From assembly GCA_030762935.1 (NCBI GenBank), contig CM060890.1, positions 62,002,765 to 62,066,764 on the forward strand: DNA of 64,000 nt. Reading direction: 5' to 3'. The DNA comes from Hymenopus coronatus. Taxonomy: Eukaryota > Arthropoda > Insecta > Mantodea > Hymenopodidae. Positions 34,530 to 46,870 of this stretch are shown in pieces (within the stretch, counting starts at the first letter, position 1; each line of letters starts with the position of its first letter). Under the pieces are notes generated by a model that was not told where the DNA came from, ran no database searches, and saw nothing but the letters and a program-made list of their open reading frames with translations. The position numbers were made by a program, and so were the translations under genes.

Positions 34530-35285
34530 AAATGTGAAGCTTGAAATTCACATAATTTTCTTTACCCATTAGCAAGTTATTCTTAAAAAGGCTTCTATCC
34601 ACCTTATGTTAATGAAGATGTACGTATGTAGATAAGGTTTTATTACATATTTCTTTTTACGTATAATGGGAATAAGGGAATACAATAAGCTTAAGCCATA
34701 ATTAACCTTTAAAGTGATAGTCACTATGCGATTGCCTTAATATTGTTTTCATTTTGAAAAATGTGATGAAAAATTGAATGGCGGCTTCTCAGTTTAGAAT
34801 AGTATATTTATTTTAGGCAATAACAGGGAATATTTCGGTAATGATTAAATTCACACCTGACAAACAATCCAGATCTACATATTTACTGCCAAAATAAGAT
34901 TTTGTCTATTTCTTAGATTACTGGTCAGCAAAATGCAATAAGAATGAAGAGAATTTTACCGATTATTCCCTAAAAGTTCGTTTACTGTGAAAATGCCAAC
35001 TATTAACCAAAGTTTATGAGACAATTTGCAGCACTTTTCGAAGCTCAGACACATTTCTGTCGCATCTTTAAAAGATGCTGAGCTAAAATGTCGAATTTTG
35101 GATTTACAGGACATCATTTTCAGGTTATGCTGTTTACAGAGCAGTTTTCTCACTGTCTCTCACAGTACTTACTAATATCATTTTGGATCAGGTAACCTCA
35201 AAACAACATTTTGAATGAAACCTTGGTGAGCAATTTTTGTGTGAAATGCAGTCCTCCTGTGCCTGCATGTAAAATTTTCTCATTG
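34530..35285 (-). repeat. R900 copy, minus, strongly diverged
   Basis: ATTCACATAATTTTCTTTAC (tail side), AGGGAATACAATAAGC, AGGGAATATTTCGGTAATG and CAAAACAACATTTTGAATG follow R900 order. It is an older member; the head palindrome is mostly lost. Confidence 0.65.
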
Positions 35286-35419
35286 AGTGTTGCTGGTCGA
35301 TGAGGTAAACAAACAATGTCATATCTTCCACTAACTACTGTTCGAGCTATCGAGGCATTCCAAATTGCAACAGCAAGATAAATGCAATTACACAGCCAGT
35401 TCAATAAGCAGAAATGAAG

Positions 35420-35684
35420 ACTCCATTTATACTTTCACCTCACGTACTATATACATAATGTATATATAGAAGGCATTGTTTTCTACCTAAAAATTGCATA
35501 CCGAGATTTCACCGGAAATTTAGGTTTTAGAGTCCCCTAAATCCAGAAAAAGTGTTTTACTTCCTCTACACGTATGTATTACATGTATATTAGTGTATAA
35601 AGACACTATTGTATTGAACCCAAAAATTATATAAAGAGATTTCATCGGAAATACATGTTTTTGGGACTCCTGAATCCAAAAACA
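35420..35684 (+). repeat. Two consecutive R900 head fragments, plus
   Basis: Two about 130-bp pieces, each starting with an ACTTTC/ACTTCC + CACGTA head and running through the AGATTTCACCGGAAAT/AGATTTCATCGGAAAT block, lie head-to-tail (35430 and 35560). The second stops at the tail of the minus copy. Confidence 0.75.
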
Positions 35685-36372
35685 TATGATGTGTTCCGTT
35701 CATATGACTTTCTGTACGTCTCTGCAACAAATTATTGTTAAAAAGGTTATGCTTCTATCTACTTCATGCTTATCGAAAAAAAAAATATCTTTGTAAGTAG
35801 AAGGGAAATAAGAGAGTATCACAGATTAAAGTGATAGTCGAAAGCTGGTTGCTATGTGACTGAAGTTCCTTTGTTTGTATGGACAGGAGTTGAAAAATGC
35901 TCGTATGAAAAAAATAAGTATTTTAAAGCTGAAACAAATAACAAGGAATATCTAAAAAAATTACCAACTCCATTGAAAAAAGTGTATATAAATGTGTGTG
36001 TTGTAACGAGCTCTACATTTTGTATCTACTCAGTTTTTGTCTATCTCTTACGGTTTACCAGTTATGCAAAATTTCATAAAATTCAACCAGAATAAAACTG
36101 TCCCAAAAAATTCATGATATACATTTTATTTGTCAGCTAATTGTTTTAATCAGAATCAGAAGATCTAAATCTTTGAAGTTTGCTATTTACCAGTCGGTTC
36201 GTTTTGAGCTATGCTGTCCACAGACACACACACGGACCTTTTTCTAAAAATTGTTTCTTTTTATTCAGGGGGACCCAAAACATGTATTTTCGGCGAAATC
36301 TATGTATCAAATTTTCGCGTGCATTACAATGCCTTCTCTGTACACTATGTGCATAGTAAATGTAGAGAAAGT
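35685..36372 (-). repeat. R900 copy, minus
   Basis: Tail ATGATGTGTTCCGTTCATATG; sub-terminal ACTTTCTGTACGTCTCTGC. The region after TTTATTTGTCAGCTAATTG is internally deleted. The head palindrome (CACTATGTGCATAGTAAATG) and TGTAGAGAAAGTAAAA end near 36376. Confidence 0.87.
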
Positions 36373-37082
36373 AAAAAAGCAATTTTAGAAAAATGTTCGT
36401 GTTTGTGTCTGTGACCAGCATAGCCTCAAAAACGCAAAGTACGTAAAATACCAAACCTGACATTTAAGTGCAGTTTCTTCCAAGGATGCGAAACAAAGAC
36501 TTTCAAGAAAATCCTCCCAACCCGAAATACTCTTTATATGGAAAAAAATCTTAAATGTTTAGGTTTTCTCAAAAATGGCTGTAACGATTTTGACTAATAT
36601 ATTTTATATCTAAGATATTAACATGACAAATCAAATGTGTAACTTACATATTCTGGAAATATCCTCTGAAGACCTCTTTATTCTGAATGTTTCATAACTG
36701 ATAAAACCGTAAGAGACAGACGCTTACTGCACAAAAAATGTGGATTTCATAAAAACACAAAATTGACGAGATACATTTTTTTCGTAGATTTGATCGATTT
36801 TGAGATATTCCTTGTTGTTAGTTTTAATTTTAAAATACTTTTAACTTTTCTCCTAACTTTTTCCGGCCACGCAAAGAAAACTGATTTCAATCCCCATTGC
36901 AAGCATATTTTAAGACATTTGTCTGTCGGTTTTTCCTAGCGTATGTCCTTATGGCCCCACGTAATAAGACCGTTTCTGCTAATGCTTATATCGATTAGCA
37001 TGAATTAGGTAGTGGAATAAGCTTATAAATAATAATTTTCTAGAATAATTTGTAGTAGAGAAAATCATGTGAATGGAACAAA
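36373..37082 (+). repeat. R900 copy, plus, headless arm
   Basis: It starts AAGCAATTTTAGAAAAATGT, the same internal breakpoint as the copy at 25648, so it forms a long hairpin with the preceding minus copy. The tail GTGAATGGAAC is near 37067. Confidence 0.85.
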
Positions 37083-37815
37083 AAAAATTTTTAGAACAAG
37101 GTCAGTATGTGTTTCTTCGTCTGTTTGCGACCACAATAACTCTAAAACGAAGAATTGGAAAAATACCAAACTTGGAATTTAATTTTAGTATCTTCCAGAA
37201 TGCGAAACGTAGACTTCTAGAAAAATCCCCACCCTCAATTTACTCTTTATACGAAATTTTTTTTTAAAAAATTTGATTTTCTCAAAAATGATCCTAACGA
37301 CTTTGATTAAAACACTATATAGTAAATATATTTACATGAAAAAATCTATATCTTGAATTTTCTGGAAATAGCCTTAAGATCTCTATCCTGGATGAAAAGT
37401 TGCCGAATTTTGCATAACTGGTAAACCGTAAGAGACAAAAACTTTCTATTCAAGAAATATGGATCTCGTTGAACACAATTTATAGCATGTACATTTTCTT
37501 TTCAGGAAGTTAGCCGTTTTTAAGATGTTTCTTGTTATTGGTTTCAGTTTTAAAATACTTAAATCTTTTTCATATGGGAATTTGTCATCTCCTGGCAGCG
37601 GATTTTAACCACATAGCAAATTTTAAAACAATTGACTTATCATTTTAGCATAGTATATTTCCTTTTTTCCCCTTTTCTTACAAGAAAGAAAATAATAAGA
37701 TGATTAATGGTAATATTTATCTCCATTAGCATGAAATAGACAGAAGAATAAGCTTTCTAACAATAATTACAGATGTAAAGAAAGTGATTGAATGGAACAC
37801 ATAGAATCTTTGTTA
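37083..37815 (+). repeat. R900 copy, plus, headless
   Basis: After AAAAAAATTTTTAGAACAAGG the copy runs to GAATGGAACACATAGAATC. It is in tandem with the preceding plus copy and lacks the head, as that one does. Confidence 0.83.
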
Positions 37816-37899
37816 ATAAATTATTTCTCAACATAGTTCCTTTTAGGGTTGTATATTTCTCCGAACGTTCCTGCCGTATCTTCAATCCCTCAAAAATGA

Positions 37900-38170
37900 A
37901 TAAATAGGAGTTTTCAATCTCTGCAAAATGCGAGTTTGTCTTAACGATGATCTCATTTGATGTTCCAGTGAGTCATTTCTTCATTTGGGAGAAGAAATCG
38001 TAGGAATCTAGATCGGAGACAATGGGTGTGTAGCTGTAGTTTATAACGCAATTCATTCAGTATGGCGGCGATAAATTCGGATAAATGTTCTGATGCGATA
38101 ACGTGAACCAGCACTTTCTTCCTCACCAATTGGGACTGTGAGTCATTCAATTCTTGTCAAATCGGATCAA
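37900..38170. other. Unrecognised segment within the R900 array
   Basis: A 65-residue minus frame (37953-38150) has more balanced composition than neighbouring spurious frames, with peptide stretches such as LVRKKVLVHVIASEHLSEF and FLLPNEEMTHW. I cannot assign a family. It may be a fragment of an unidentified transposon protein. A short frame bounded by repeats is not enough to call a gene. Confidence 0.3.
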
Positions 38171-38227
38171 TAACTATTATTGTCCAATAATCGTTTTTCC
38201 TTTATATAAGAAGCCGCTGAAGATTAC

Positions 38228-38395
38228 AACCTTCACATTCCAAAAAATCAGCCTTATTACAATCTCATGACCTTCTTTACATCTCTGTAATAAGTTATTG
38301 TTAAAAAGCTTATTCTTCTATCCACATCGTGCTAATCGAGATAAACATTAGCAGAAACTGTTCTTATTACTTGGCCCCTTGTAAGTAGAAGGGAC
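38228..38395 (-). repeat. R900 tail fragment, minus
   Basis: It contains ACATCTCTGTAATAAGTTAT, GCTAATCGAGATAAACATTA and TTGTAAGTAGAAGGGA, then stops where the next minus copy starts. Confidence 0.8.
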
Positions 38396-39032
38396 AAAAA
38401 TCTAAGTATTCCATTCACATGATGCCTTCTAGCTGTTCGGCAACCATTAATCTGTTATCTATATCACGATAATTAAGATAAACATAAGCAGAATATCTTA
38501 TTAGCTTCTTTTAAGTAGAAGGAAAATAAGATAATGCACAGGTTAAAACGATATTCTCGTCTTATAAAAGCCGGTCGCTATGTGAAACAATTGAAATTTC
38601 AATTTCTTTTCTTTCCAGGAGTAAACAAACGAGAAACGAGAAGAAAGATGTCTTCCCCTCTTCAGAAAAGTTTAAGTGGCTAAAAGTGAAACTAATAATC
38701 CGGAATATCTCAAAAATGGTTAACTCTAGAGCAAAATGTAGAGCCATTTTTGAGTAAACCAAAAGTTTCGAAAAATGTTCCATGTAAAGGGTAGTTGGGG
38801 AGTTGAAAATCTTCGTGTCACATCCTTGAAAGATACCAGACTTAAATATCAAGTTTAGGATTTAAAGGTCTTTTCGTTTTTGAGCAATGCTGCCCACAGA
38901 CACGTACAGTGACATACATACACACGGACATTTTTCTAAGAATGCTTTTTTTGGATTAAGAGGTATTTCCGGTGAAATCTGGGTAACGAATACAATACAA
39001 TACCGTCTCTATGCATTATGTGCAAAGTAAAA
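38396..39032 (-). repeat. R900 copy, minus, subfamily B, internally deleted
   Basis: Tail TCTAAGTATTCCATTCACATG; the subfamily-B blocks CCGGTCGCTATGTGAAACAA and AACGAGAAGAAAGATGT are present. The stretch between GAGCAAAATGTA and GAGCCATTTTTGAG lacks about 190 bp of the usual unit. The head is eroded. Confidence 0.85.
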
Positions 39033-40274
39033 ATCGTGGCGATCACTTTACCGGCCGATAAGCCCGCCTTTGCCTTCTGTAACCGATTTATAGTAAGCAA
39101 CGCATTGTTTCCATTATTGTTTGGTTTCCGGTGTATAACGAGTAGTATATAATGAGGAGAATTATCAAGAGCTCATCAATGGTGGCAATTCGATGCAAAA
39201 AGTCCTCCGGACATCGCCTAAGTAGCTTCAAATACGGCTTCGAAATTGAAAGCCGCAACAGCCTGTGGTTAACTGCACCAATTTGTGGTAGAAGGTTTAA
39301 TAATGCACTATTTTAACAATTCTTAGCTATACTTTAACATATAAGAAATGTACTATATAAGAGTGTAATATAATAGTGTAATCTCAAAGTTAATTTAACT
39401 AAAGATGTCCTGAATTTGTGGAAAAAGTATGGACAAGTGTTTTTCTGGAGTATGATATCCACATGACCCAGTCGTTCAAGTATACCTATAATATTCATTT
39501 CAGAAAAGTGAGCACAATAATGTTTTAACAATATACGCAATACGCTAATGTGTTAACGAAAATAATAGCTTTTATCGTTTACACATACTTGCTGTTTATT
39601 CCTGTTCGATTGTATTATGATTATTATTATTTTATTTTAATTTATTTAAACTTCTTGTTTATTTATTACTTTGCAATCGCCGTACTATTTTCACTCCGCA
39701 AACATACAATTTAAATTTAATCTAAATCTTAGAGTAAAGTTTATGGCACTTTAATGCTAAGAACTACATTAATTTCTCTCGCATTACAATATTGGAGCGG
39801 TGATGAAGGAAAACTCAAGTTGTCTTTGCCACTGAGCTGGAGTTTAGATTCCTAAAATAGTAGTAATGCCTGGAAAGAGGTTGGGGTTATTTAACAACAC
39901 ATGTAAGGCATTCTTCCTTCCAACTATTGTGATCCTGGCGTAGACTGCACTCATTTTCTAGTCAGGTGCATTTAGCAACCTCACGATTACCTAGTTACCG
40001 TGACTTTCATAAAATTCTAAGTAATTTAGTTATGCTAATAATATTTCCGTATATTTTGCCAGTATAATTTTATATATTATAATTATTTACTAATGTGCAA
40101 ATATTGTTTATCAATATCATTGTTTTTACTGATTTATATACTAAATGACACAGTATTATTTTGTTGATGTATTGTTGCGAACATATTATTTAAATAGTAT
40201 CATCATAAGCCACATCATCACAATCAAAGAGCAGAAGCATCATTACCATCACCACCATCATTACCACCATCGTC
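39033..40274. other. Unassigned DNA
   Basis: ACCGGCCGATAAGCCC near 39050 resembles the 3' part of the family-2 SINE (compare ACCGGCCGATAAGACC at 18815), perhaps a small fragment. The rest is AT-rich with no recognised gene. The last about 60 bp (40210-40273) form a degenerate CAT/CAC-rich tract into which the next SINE is inserted. Confidence 0.4.
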
Positions 40275-40545
40275 GCCCTCCGCGGTGTAATGTTTACCAT
40301 GCTAACTCCATATACCCAAGATCGAAGGTTCAAACCCGGCGGAGGACGACTTTTTTCGGGTGTAAAAATCCTTAGCATGGCTTCCTTCGGAAGGGAAGTA
40401 AAACCGTTGGTCCCGTGTCGTAGATTTGCGGCACGTAAAAGACCCTCAAGCCTGATAGTGAGGCCTCTGAGCAAAACTAAGCGGTCTTTCACGCCCAATT
40501 TGAATGAAACGCTGAGAACCACAGCAGTTAAAAAGTGTCCATAAA
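40275..40545 (+). mobile_element. tRNA-derived SINE, family 1, in a (CAT)n tract
   Basis: GCCCTCCGCGGTGTAATG (one base short in the A box), GGTTCAAACCCGGCGGAGGA, CTTCCTTCGGAAGGGAAGTA, TTGCGGCACGTAAAAGAC and GAACCACAGCAGTTAAAAAG match the copy at 54118 closely. The flanks are CAT/ATC microsatellite on both sides, so the target duplication cannot be read. Confidence 0.9.
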
Positions 40546-40566
40546 TAACACTTCATTTATATTTTT

Positions 40567-40610
<44 letters not shown>
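40567..40610. repeat. (ATC)n microsatellite
   Basis: About fourteen perfect TCA/ATC units directly downstream of the SINE 3' end. Confidence 0.95.
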
Positions 40611-41084
40611 AAAATATTTCAGTTTGACTCTCCGTTGGATCCTGAAACGATATTATTCGAGGTATACAGGTTTTGCAACCGTTTTTGTAACTTGTTGATA
40701 ATAGATTTAGTCAAATCGCGAGACGTCACGTCCACACCACGCCTCTATGGCATGGTTTGAAAGAGTGACTCCATTCTCAATACATTATATTCTCTCATTA
40801 TATTCTATCACATTTACATAGGATGGTTTGGCCGGGCAACAAGTTTTAAAACCTGGGAATTGATATTTTAAATACTCCTTGATGATGTGTGAACGATGTC
40901 AATGGAAGTACAATGTCCTCCGAAGAATACACTACCAAAACAATGGAAAACTGTCTTCGAGTAGTGTGTTTACTCTTGGGAATTCGCATTCTTCTTATTC
41001 TTTCAAGGATTATCATTCATCTACCTCTTATGAGATTATAGATACTTGATTAACTTTTTGCAACCTATCTTCTATGATACTGTC

Positions 41085-41665
41085 AAAATTATCCTTCCCC
41101 TTCTATTTTTTATATCTTAAATCTAGGGATTTTAAAGTTTTAAAATTTAAAACAATAACAAGGAATAACTTTAAGAATATATATGGAAAATTGTGTATTC
41201 TAACGAGATCTAAATTTTTTGTAAGTTTTGTCAATTTTTTACAATTTACCAGTTATACAAATGTCATCCACAGGCTTCAGAGGCTATTCACAGAGCATTC
41301 TAGATAAAGATTTTATTTGGCACGTAAACATCTTTAACATACAGTATATTAATCAAAATCGTTATAGGTGTTTTTGAAAAAATCAAATATTTCCAAAAAT
41401 GTTCCACATAAAGGGCTTCAAGTACTTTTTCGTTAAAAATGTTCACGTAAAGGGTAGTTTTTCCTACGTCTTTATCCTTTTAAGATAATAAACCTAAATG
41501 CAAATTAATGGATGTAAGTGACTGTTTTTGAGCTATGCACACATGAACTGTTTCCTAAAACATGTGCGAGTATTTTTTTTTATTCAGAATATGCAGTTCT
41601 TGTAAACCCTCGGTATATAATATTTAGGTGAAATACACTACCTTCTCCTAGAGAACTTTCAATTT
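41085..41665 (-). repeat. R900 partial copy, minus
   Basis: AACAATAACAAGGAATAAC, ATTGTGTATTCTAACGAGAT, GTCATCCACAGGCTTCAGAG and AAAGGGTAGTTTTTC follow the family order. The tail is missing and the head is degraded, ending near CACTACCTTCTCC. A short segment (ATGTTCCACATAAAGGG / ATGTTCACGTAAAGGG) is duplicated inside it. Confidence 0.75.
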
Positions 41666-41999
41666 CAGATAGGAAATTATCGGAAAACAAAATTTTCAAA
41701 TGTAATTAAAAATAAATCGCTGATTGGTGGTTAGGGGGTGTTTTACTAACGCATATACTATTAAAGAAAGTTCTAGGTGTAAGAGTTTCAACCATAGCTC
41801 TTAGATTCGGTTTTCTGATTCCTTTCTTTGACCCGACCTAGAATGTGGATTGGAACACTTTCAAATGTTGTTTACAGAATACTGAACCTATCCTCGTCAA
41901 CGTAAGCCTGAATGAAAACTGCAAAGCTGACTCACTGTCAATGTTTTGTTTTAGCCATAAAAATTTAATTTCGCGGTCGCACATAAACATTAACTGTCA

Positions 42000-42480
42000 A
42001 GCATAACGGTGGCATCCCCTCGGAGGCTTTGGCACGTTACGAATTCTCTTCGGTTTTGCCAAAGCATTCCATCAGTAGCGGTCTCATCTGGCGCGGATCG
42101 TGGACAAGCAACTATTTGGTGATCCCCTTGCACAGGGGGATCAACATTGCTACGTTCTACATGTGCAGGATTTGGTGCTCCAATCAGTCCGTCACAATTA
42201 TTTATGTCCCACTGTTTTCAGCGCTTCCCTCCACCTCTTCATATCTTTTTCCCCCATCTGCGGACGGTCGGTGCTCCCCTCTTTTTTTTTTTTCCTTTTT
42301 CTTTTTTTTTTTTGCATTTTATTCTGCCGGTCATTGCACGGTAGCTGCAATTATGTGTAGCAGTTCTTTTTATTTATTTTTTGGCATTTCTGTCGCGCGA
42401 TGTGCACTTATTTACTTCTGGCTTATATCCCGCGTGCGCATCCGAATTACGCACATACTGTAGGCACAATGAAAGTCATT
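42000..42480. other. GC-richer segment with a perfect hairpin and a pyrimidine tract
   Basis: Composition differs from the surroundings. TGATCCCC (42120-42127) and GGGGATCA (42136-42143) form a perfect 8-bp stem with an 8-nt loop, followed by a C/T-rich tract with long T runs (42278-42314). Three overlapping plus frames (42029-42463 the longest, 144 residues) have no recognisable domain and look composition-driven. The ATTTGGTGATCCCC context faintly resembles a retrotransposon primer-binding site, but I see no LTR pair or Gag/Pol. Identity unknown. Confidence 0.35.
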
Positions 42481-43516
42481 AAGGGGTATATTATGGCGTA
42501 ATAAACGAATGTGACGTGTGCGGGGCATTCCATTAAGTCATAGTGGCACCATCATATTTCCGAGCTGAACAAAAACATTATCCAGTAGCATAAAACTACG
42601 GAAGTAGCTTCCGTGGAATGTGCACAAATATGCACACAGCGTTCATCTGTTACTCTGCAGCTTTCACTTGTCGACATTAACTTGCAGGAAGAACATATTG
42701 GTGCATTAATGAAGACAAACTAGTATTTGTATTTTGCGAAATACCATGCTACAAATTAGGGACGTGAATAAGTAGGGTTATGTAATGAAATACTTAAATA
42801 GTGTTACAATTAATAAGTCTGCACATAATGATTCAGGAAACCAGCATACATTTATTGTGATAAATCAAGAGAGAAACATTGCTCGAGTTAAAAACCTGCA
42901 GTTGAAATAATTTTCATGCGCTTTGAATGCTATGTTTAGCAGCACATAAAATGTGGTTTTAAATATAGAAATCAAATAAAAAGTCCAAGGTGTAATGTGT
43001 ATGGAAGGGGTATGCATAAGCTTTGAAGTATATTGCATGTTATTTCCAAAATTTATCACAGATGTTGGGCTATCAAAAAAATTCAGTTTTTTTGTCGTCT
43101 ACGTAAAGAATTATACAAATGCTTTGCTCATAACGTTTCCTTATACAAACAATGGATATATTTTATATCAATACATGTTCCATGTGATCTTATTTTTCAG
43201 ATTCTCATATTCTGAATTTATTGAAATTCTATAGTAGCAGTTGTGGAGCAACATATCTACAATTGTCTCCAGAATACGTAAATAGTTTATAATATTTAGA
43301 TATTCCTTGTATGTATATCAATATTTTCATCTTGGACCTGCGAAAAATGTTAAGAAAATAAAAAAAATAATCTAATGGATTTTTCTCTATATTTTACTTT
43401 GCTGGAAGTAGGCGATCACATTTTGACAGATCTGTTAGGAGACATCTCGTGGATCGGTAAGTTGTGGAAAGTTAGCCTTCTAGCTTTCATTTCATTTTAT
43501 CAATTTTTGAAAAAAA
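42481..43516. other. Unassigned AT-rich DNA
   Basis: Frames at 42865-43059 and 42995-43234 overlap on opposite strands and show no domain. No repeat family recognised. Confidence 0.4.
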
Positions 43517-44330
43517 TTGTATTTACTTTCTCAACACGTACTATGCACTTTGTATGTAGCAGGTATTGTATTCTACCCGACAGTTCGTTAGCAAGATTTC
43601 ATCGGAAATATATTTTGAGGTCCCATGGGTCCAAAAATAAGTTCTATAAAAAAGTCGTATTGTGTAACCCCCCCTCCCCTCCGCATAGCTCAATAATGAA
43701 AAGGTCGTTAAATATCAAACTTGGCATTCAAATTAAATATGTTCCATCAATCCGACATTAATATTTTTGAAAATTGTGTATTTCTGAAAAATGTTAACGA
43801 ATTTGATTAAAATTCCGTATATTAAAAATATCTACATCACACATAAAATTTATATCTCGAATTTTCTGGAAATAGCCTCAGGAGACTATTTCATTCAAGA
43901 TGAATACGTAAACCATAGGATGTAGCCAAAAACTTACTACACAACTTAAAGCACGCAGTTTGTCATATACATTTCTTTTAGAGTTTACCGTTATTGTATA
44001 TTCCTTGTTATTTATTGTTTTCATATTTGCTTCCCAACTTTTCTCAAGCGGAAAGCGATCTTCGTTTTTATCTCTGGTTTTATATACGTGCAAGGTGAAC
44101 TGAACCGAAATTCAATTGCTCACATTGCGATCAAATTTTAGAAGATTTGACTACCCCTTTAACTTTGTGTATTCCCTTATTCCCCTTCAACTTATAAGGA
44201 AATAAGTAATAAGAATTTCTGGTGATGTTTATCTCATTAAGCATGATGAAGACAAAATAATCATTTGTAAGTATAGTTTGTCTGCAGGACAGGTAGAGAA
44301 AGTCATGTGGAACATACGATATTTTTGTTT
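43517..44330 (+). repeat. R900 copy, plus
   Basis: Head ACTTTCTCAACACGTACTAT; a CCCCCCTCCCCTCC tract replaces the (GT)n. The tail is GTCATGTGGAACATACG. The middle is shortened. The 128-residue frame 43375-43761 straddles the left boundary and is not supported. Confidence 0.82.
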
Positions 44331-44611
44331 TGTTTATGTTTGTAAGAATCGTTTATAAAAGTGGTGTTTGATAATACAGAAATCCACAAAATTATAATAA
44401 GTTAGCCATTACGTTGTTATTTTATGAGATGCTTATTATTGCTCAAGTTAATTAAATTCTTATTACACCGTTTAGAAAGATATTTGAGAACATATAAGGA
44501 ATATTTTACCTACATCTAAAAGGTTAATTGTGCTGAGAAAATTCTCTGAATACTTCACTTACATCGCTATGCAATATTTGACTTAAACACAAATAAATTT
44601 TCTTTTGTAAT
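44331..44611. other. Spacer between R900 copies
   Basis: AT-rich; TTGAGAACATATAAGGAAT faintly resembles an R900 internal block. No gene is seen. Confidence 0.4.
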
Positions 44612-45418
44612 TTTTGTACTTTTCTCTAGCACATTTGTACAATTTACATAGCAGATAGAATGTATTATACTCCAGGATACCAAAATTTCGCCGGAAATAT
44701 AAGTTTTGAGGACCTCTTAGCCCAAAAACAACTTTTTTAGAAAATATTCCGAGTGTACCAAACTTGTTTTTTAAATGTATTATCTTCCAAGAATGTGACA
44801 CAAAGATATTCACGAAAGTTCCCCTACCCCAAATACTCTTAATATGAGAACATTTTTGAAAAGTTTGTTTTTCTCAACAATGGACATTTTTATTAAATAT
44901 TAAAATACTTACATTATAAATAAAGCTATATCTTGAATTTTTTGGGAATGTTCATGAAGATCTGTTCATTCTGGAGTAATTTTTATGAAATTGTTGTAAC
45001 TAGTAAACTGTAATGTCAAAACACTTACTGCACAAAAGTGTAAAACACTACATTTATGTCATAAATTTTTGTTGTAGACTTAAATCATTTTCAAGATATT
45101 CCCTATAATTTGTTTAAATTTTAAGCTTATGTTCAAATTTTTATCAAACGGAGTATTTTGTTTATTCCTGGCAAGCAAAGAACGGACTTTCAAAGTTTCA
45201 CCTAGCAACCGGCTGTTAAAGGCATTGACTGTCGCTTTAGATAGTGCATTCCCTTGTTTCTTTTCTGTTTAAAAGATACTAGGTAATAAGAGCAATTCTG
45301 CTAATGTTTATCACTATTAACACAATGAAGATAACAGAATAATCTCTTTAAGAAAATTTTGTTTGCGGAACAGGTAGAAAAAGTCATAGGAATGGAACAT
45401 ATGACATTTTTTGAAACA
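44612..45418 (+). repeat. R900 copy, plus, (GT)n lost
   Basis: Head CTTTTCTCTAGCACATTTGT; ATTTCGCCGGAAATATAAG; tail GGAATGGAACATATGACA. The segment between TATTCCGAGTG and CCAAACTTG, including the microsatellite, is deleted. Confidence 0.82.
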
Positions 45419-45504
45419 ATTTAATTATAAGAGTGCCTTAGAATCATATCCATATTAAACCTTCCATCAGATATATCAGTAACCTTTAAATCGAATCTCT
45501 AAGC

Positions 45505-45725
45505 TTTATATATTTTATAACCTTTAAGCGATGAATGAAATAAGTGAAATGATTCGCTCAAACGAGTCTGGGGTACACAGACCTTAAAATTACTCTGCAT
45601 TTGTCTTCTCATAATAAATGGACCTTCCAGAGAAAAACCTTATCCTGCAACTCAGAATAACAAAGATTTGAACTGGGGACCTCTTGAAAGTGAGGCTACA
45701 ATCAGTCAAATGGTTCCCATTTCAG
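45505..45725 (-). mobile_element. tRNA-derived SINE, family 2, minus
   Basis: On the minus strand, a degraded head contains CAGTTCAAATC (B box region), then GATAAGGTTTTTCTCTG, CATTTATTATGAGAAGACAA, CGTTTGAGCGAATCATTTCA and TTTCATTCATCGCTTAAAGG. The order matches the copies at 34033 and 49408. It is strongly diverged, suggesting an older insertion. Confidence 0.68.
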
Positions 45726-45850
45726 AGATTTTCAGCACGATTACTACTGATTTCATGTTTCGATATTCTGAAGCTAGTGTTCATCTTGTTGGAAATTAGA
45801 GAGTACTAAAATAAATATTTAAGCTCCGAAAATCACGAATTTATACCAAT

Positions 45851-46290
45851 TTAAAAAAAACATCTAATTATACTATTCACATAACTACCCTTTCTGCAAA
45901 CTAATCGTTACAAAGGTGATTCTTCTCTGAAGATGATTAAGATAAATATAAGCATACATTATTTTAATATTTGTTTTTTTTTTAATCAGAGGGCAATTAA
46001 AGGGAATAACCGCAAGCAATACTTAAATCTATTAACAGCAGACTTCTAATCAACAAGAAAAACCAGTAACTACTTCCACAAGTATTTTAAAACTGAAATA
46101 AATATAAACAGAATCTACAAAATTGAAAACTTCATAAAATGTATTGGACATAACACTTGTATGTTAAGGAGATCTACATTTTTGTGTAGTAAGATTTCAT
46201 CTATTACTTACGATTTATCAGGTATCTTAATTATTTTAGAATGAAGAAGTCTTAGAGGCTATTCCGGTAAAATCCCAATGTATTCCAATA
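45851..46290 (-). repeat. R900 partial copy, minus (tail half)
   Basis: ATCTAATTATACTATTCACATAACT (diverged tail), GATTAAGATAAATATAAGCA, CATAACACTTGTATGTTAAG and TTAGAGGCTATTCC are present. It ends there, without head. Confidence 0.7.
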
Positions 46291-46299
46291 ATATATAAC

Positions 46300-46870
46300 T
46301 TATTCTAGCTGTTTCAAATTCTAACTATTCTTACATCATGCTAATGGAGGTAAATATTAGCAGAATTGGTTTTATTATTTGCTTCATTGTAAGTAAAAGG
46401 AAAATAAGTGAATAGTGAATACATTATGATAAAGAGACAACAGATGTTTATATTATGTTAGCTTATCAATGACCGGTAAAGCAATGCAGATCGATTAATG
46501 ATAAATTTAAAATTTAAAGCTGGTCGCAATGTGAAACAATTGGTGTTCGGTTCGCTTTACATTGTTCTATTTAAGAAAATTTAGGATATTTAAAACTGAA
46601 ATAAATAACAAAGAATATCTAAAAAGCTGTCAACTCTACAAGAAAAACGTAATGAAAAACCATGTGTTTGAACGAAATAAACATTTTTGTGTAGTAAGGT
46701 TTTATGTATCTCTTCGGTTTAACCGTCATGCAAAAATGTCTGTAAAATTCATTCATAATAAAAAGATTTTGAGGATATTCTCAGAAAAATCAAAATATAT
46801 ATTTTATGTGTGACGTTAATATCTTTAATATACATACTTTAATGAAATCGTTTGTTATTTTAAGAAAAAC
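46300..46870 (-). repeat. R900 partial copy, minus, arm of inverted pair
   Basis: CATCATGCTAATGGAGGTAAA, AGCTGGTCGCAATGTGAAAC and ATCTTTAATATACATACTTT run to TTTGTTATTTTAAGAAAAAC, where the plus arm begins. It carries a subfamily-B-like TGTGAAACAATTGG. Confidence 0.75.

Noticed and set aside
37953..38150. A real small gene or host exon
   Set aside because: Sixty-five codons bounded by R900 copies, no homology I recognise and no signals; kept only as an unrecognised segment.
42100..42145. ATTTGGTGATCCCC as a retrotransposon primer-binding site
   Set aside because: I found no LTR pair, no polypurine tract and no Gag/Pol reading nearby; the resemblance is too short.
42029..42463. A 144-codon plus frame as a possible host exon
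   Set aside because: Two other frames overlap it, the translation is dominated by a poly-pyrimidine tract (Phe/Ser runs), and no domain or splice context is visible.
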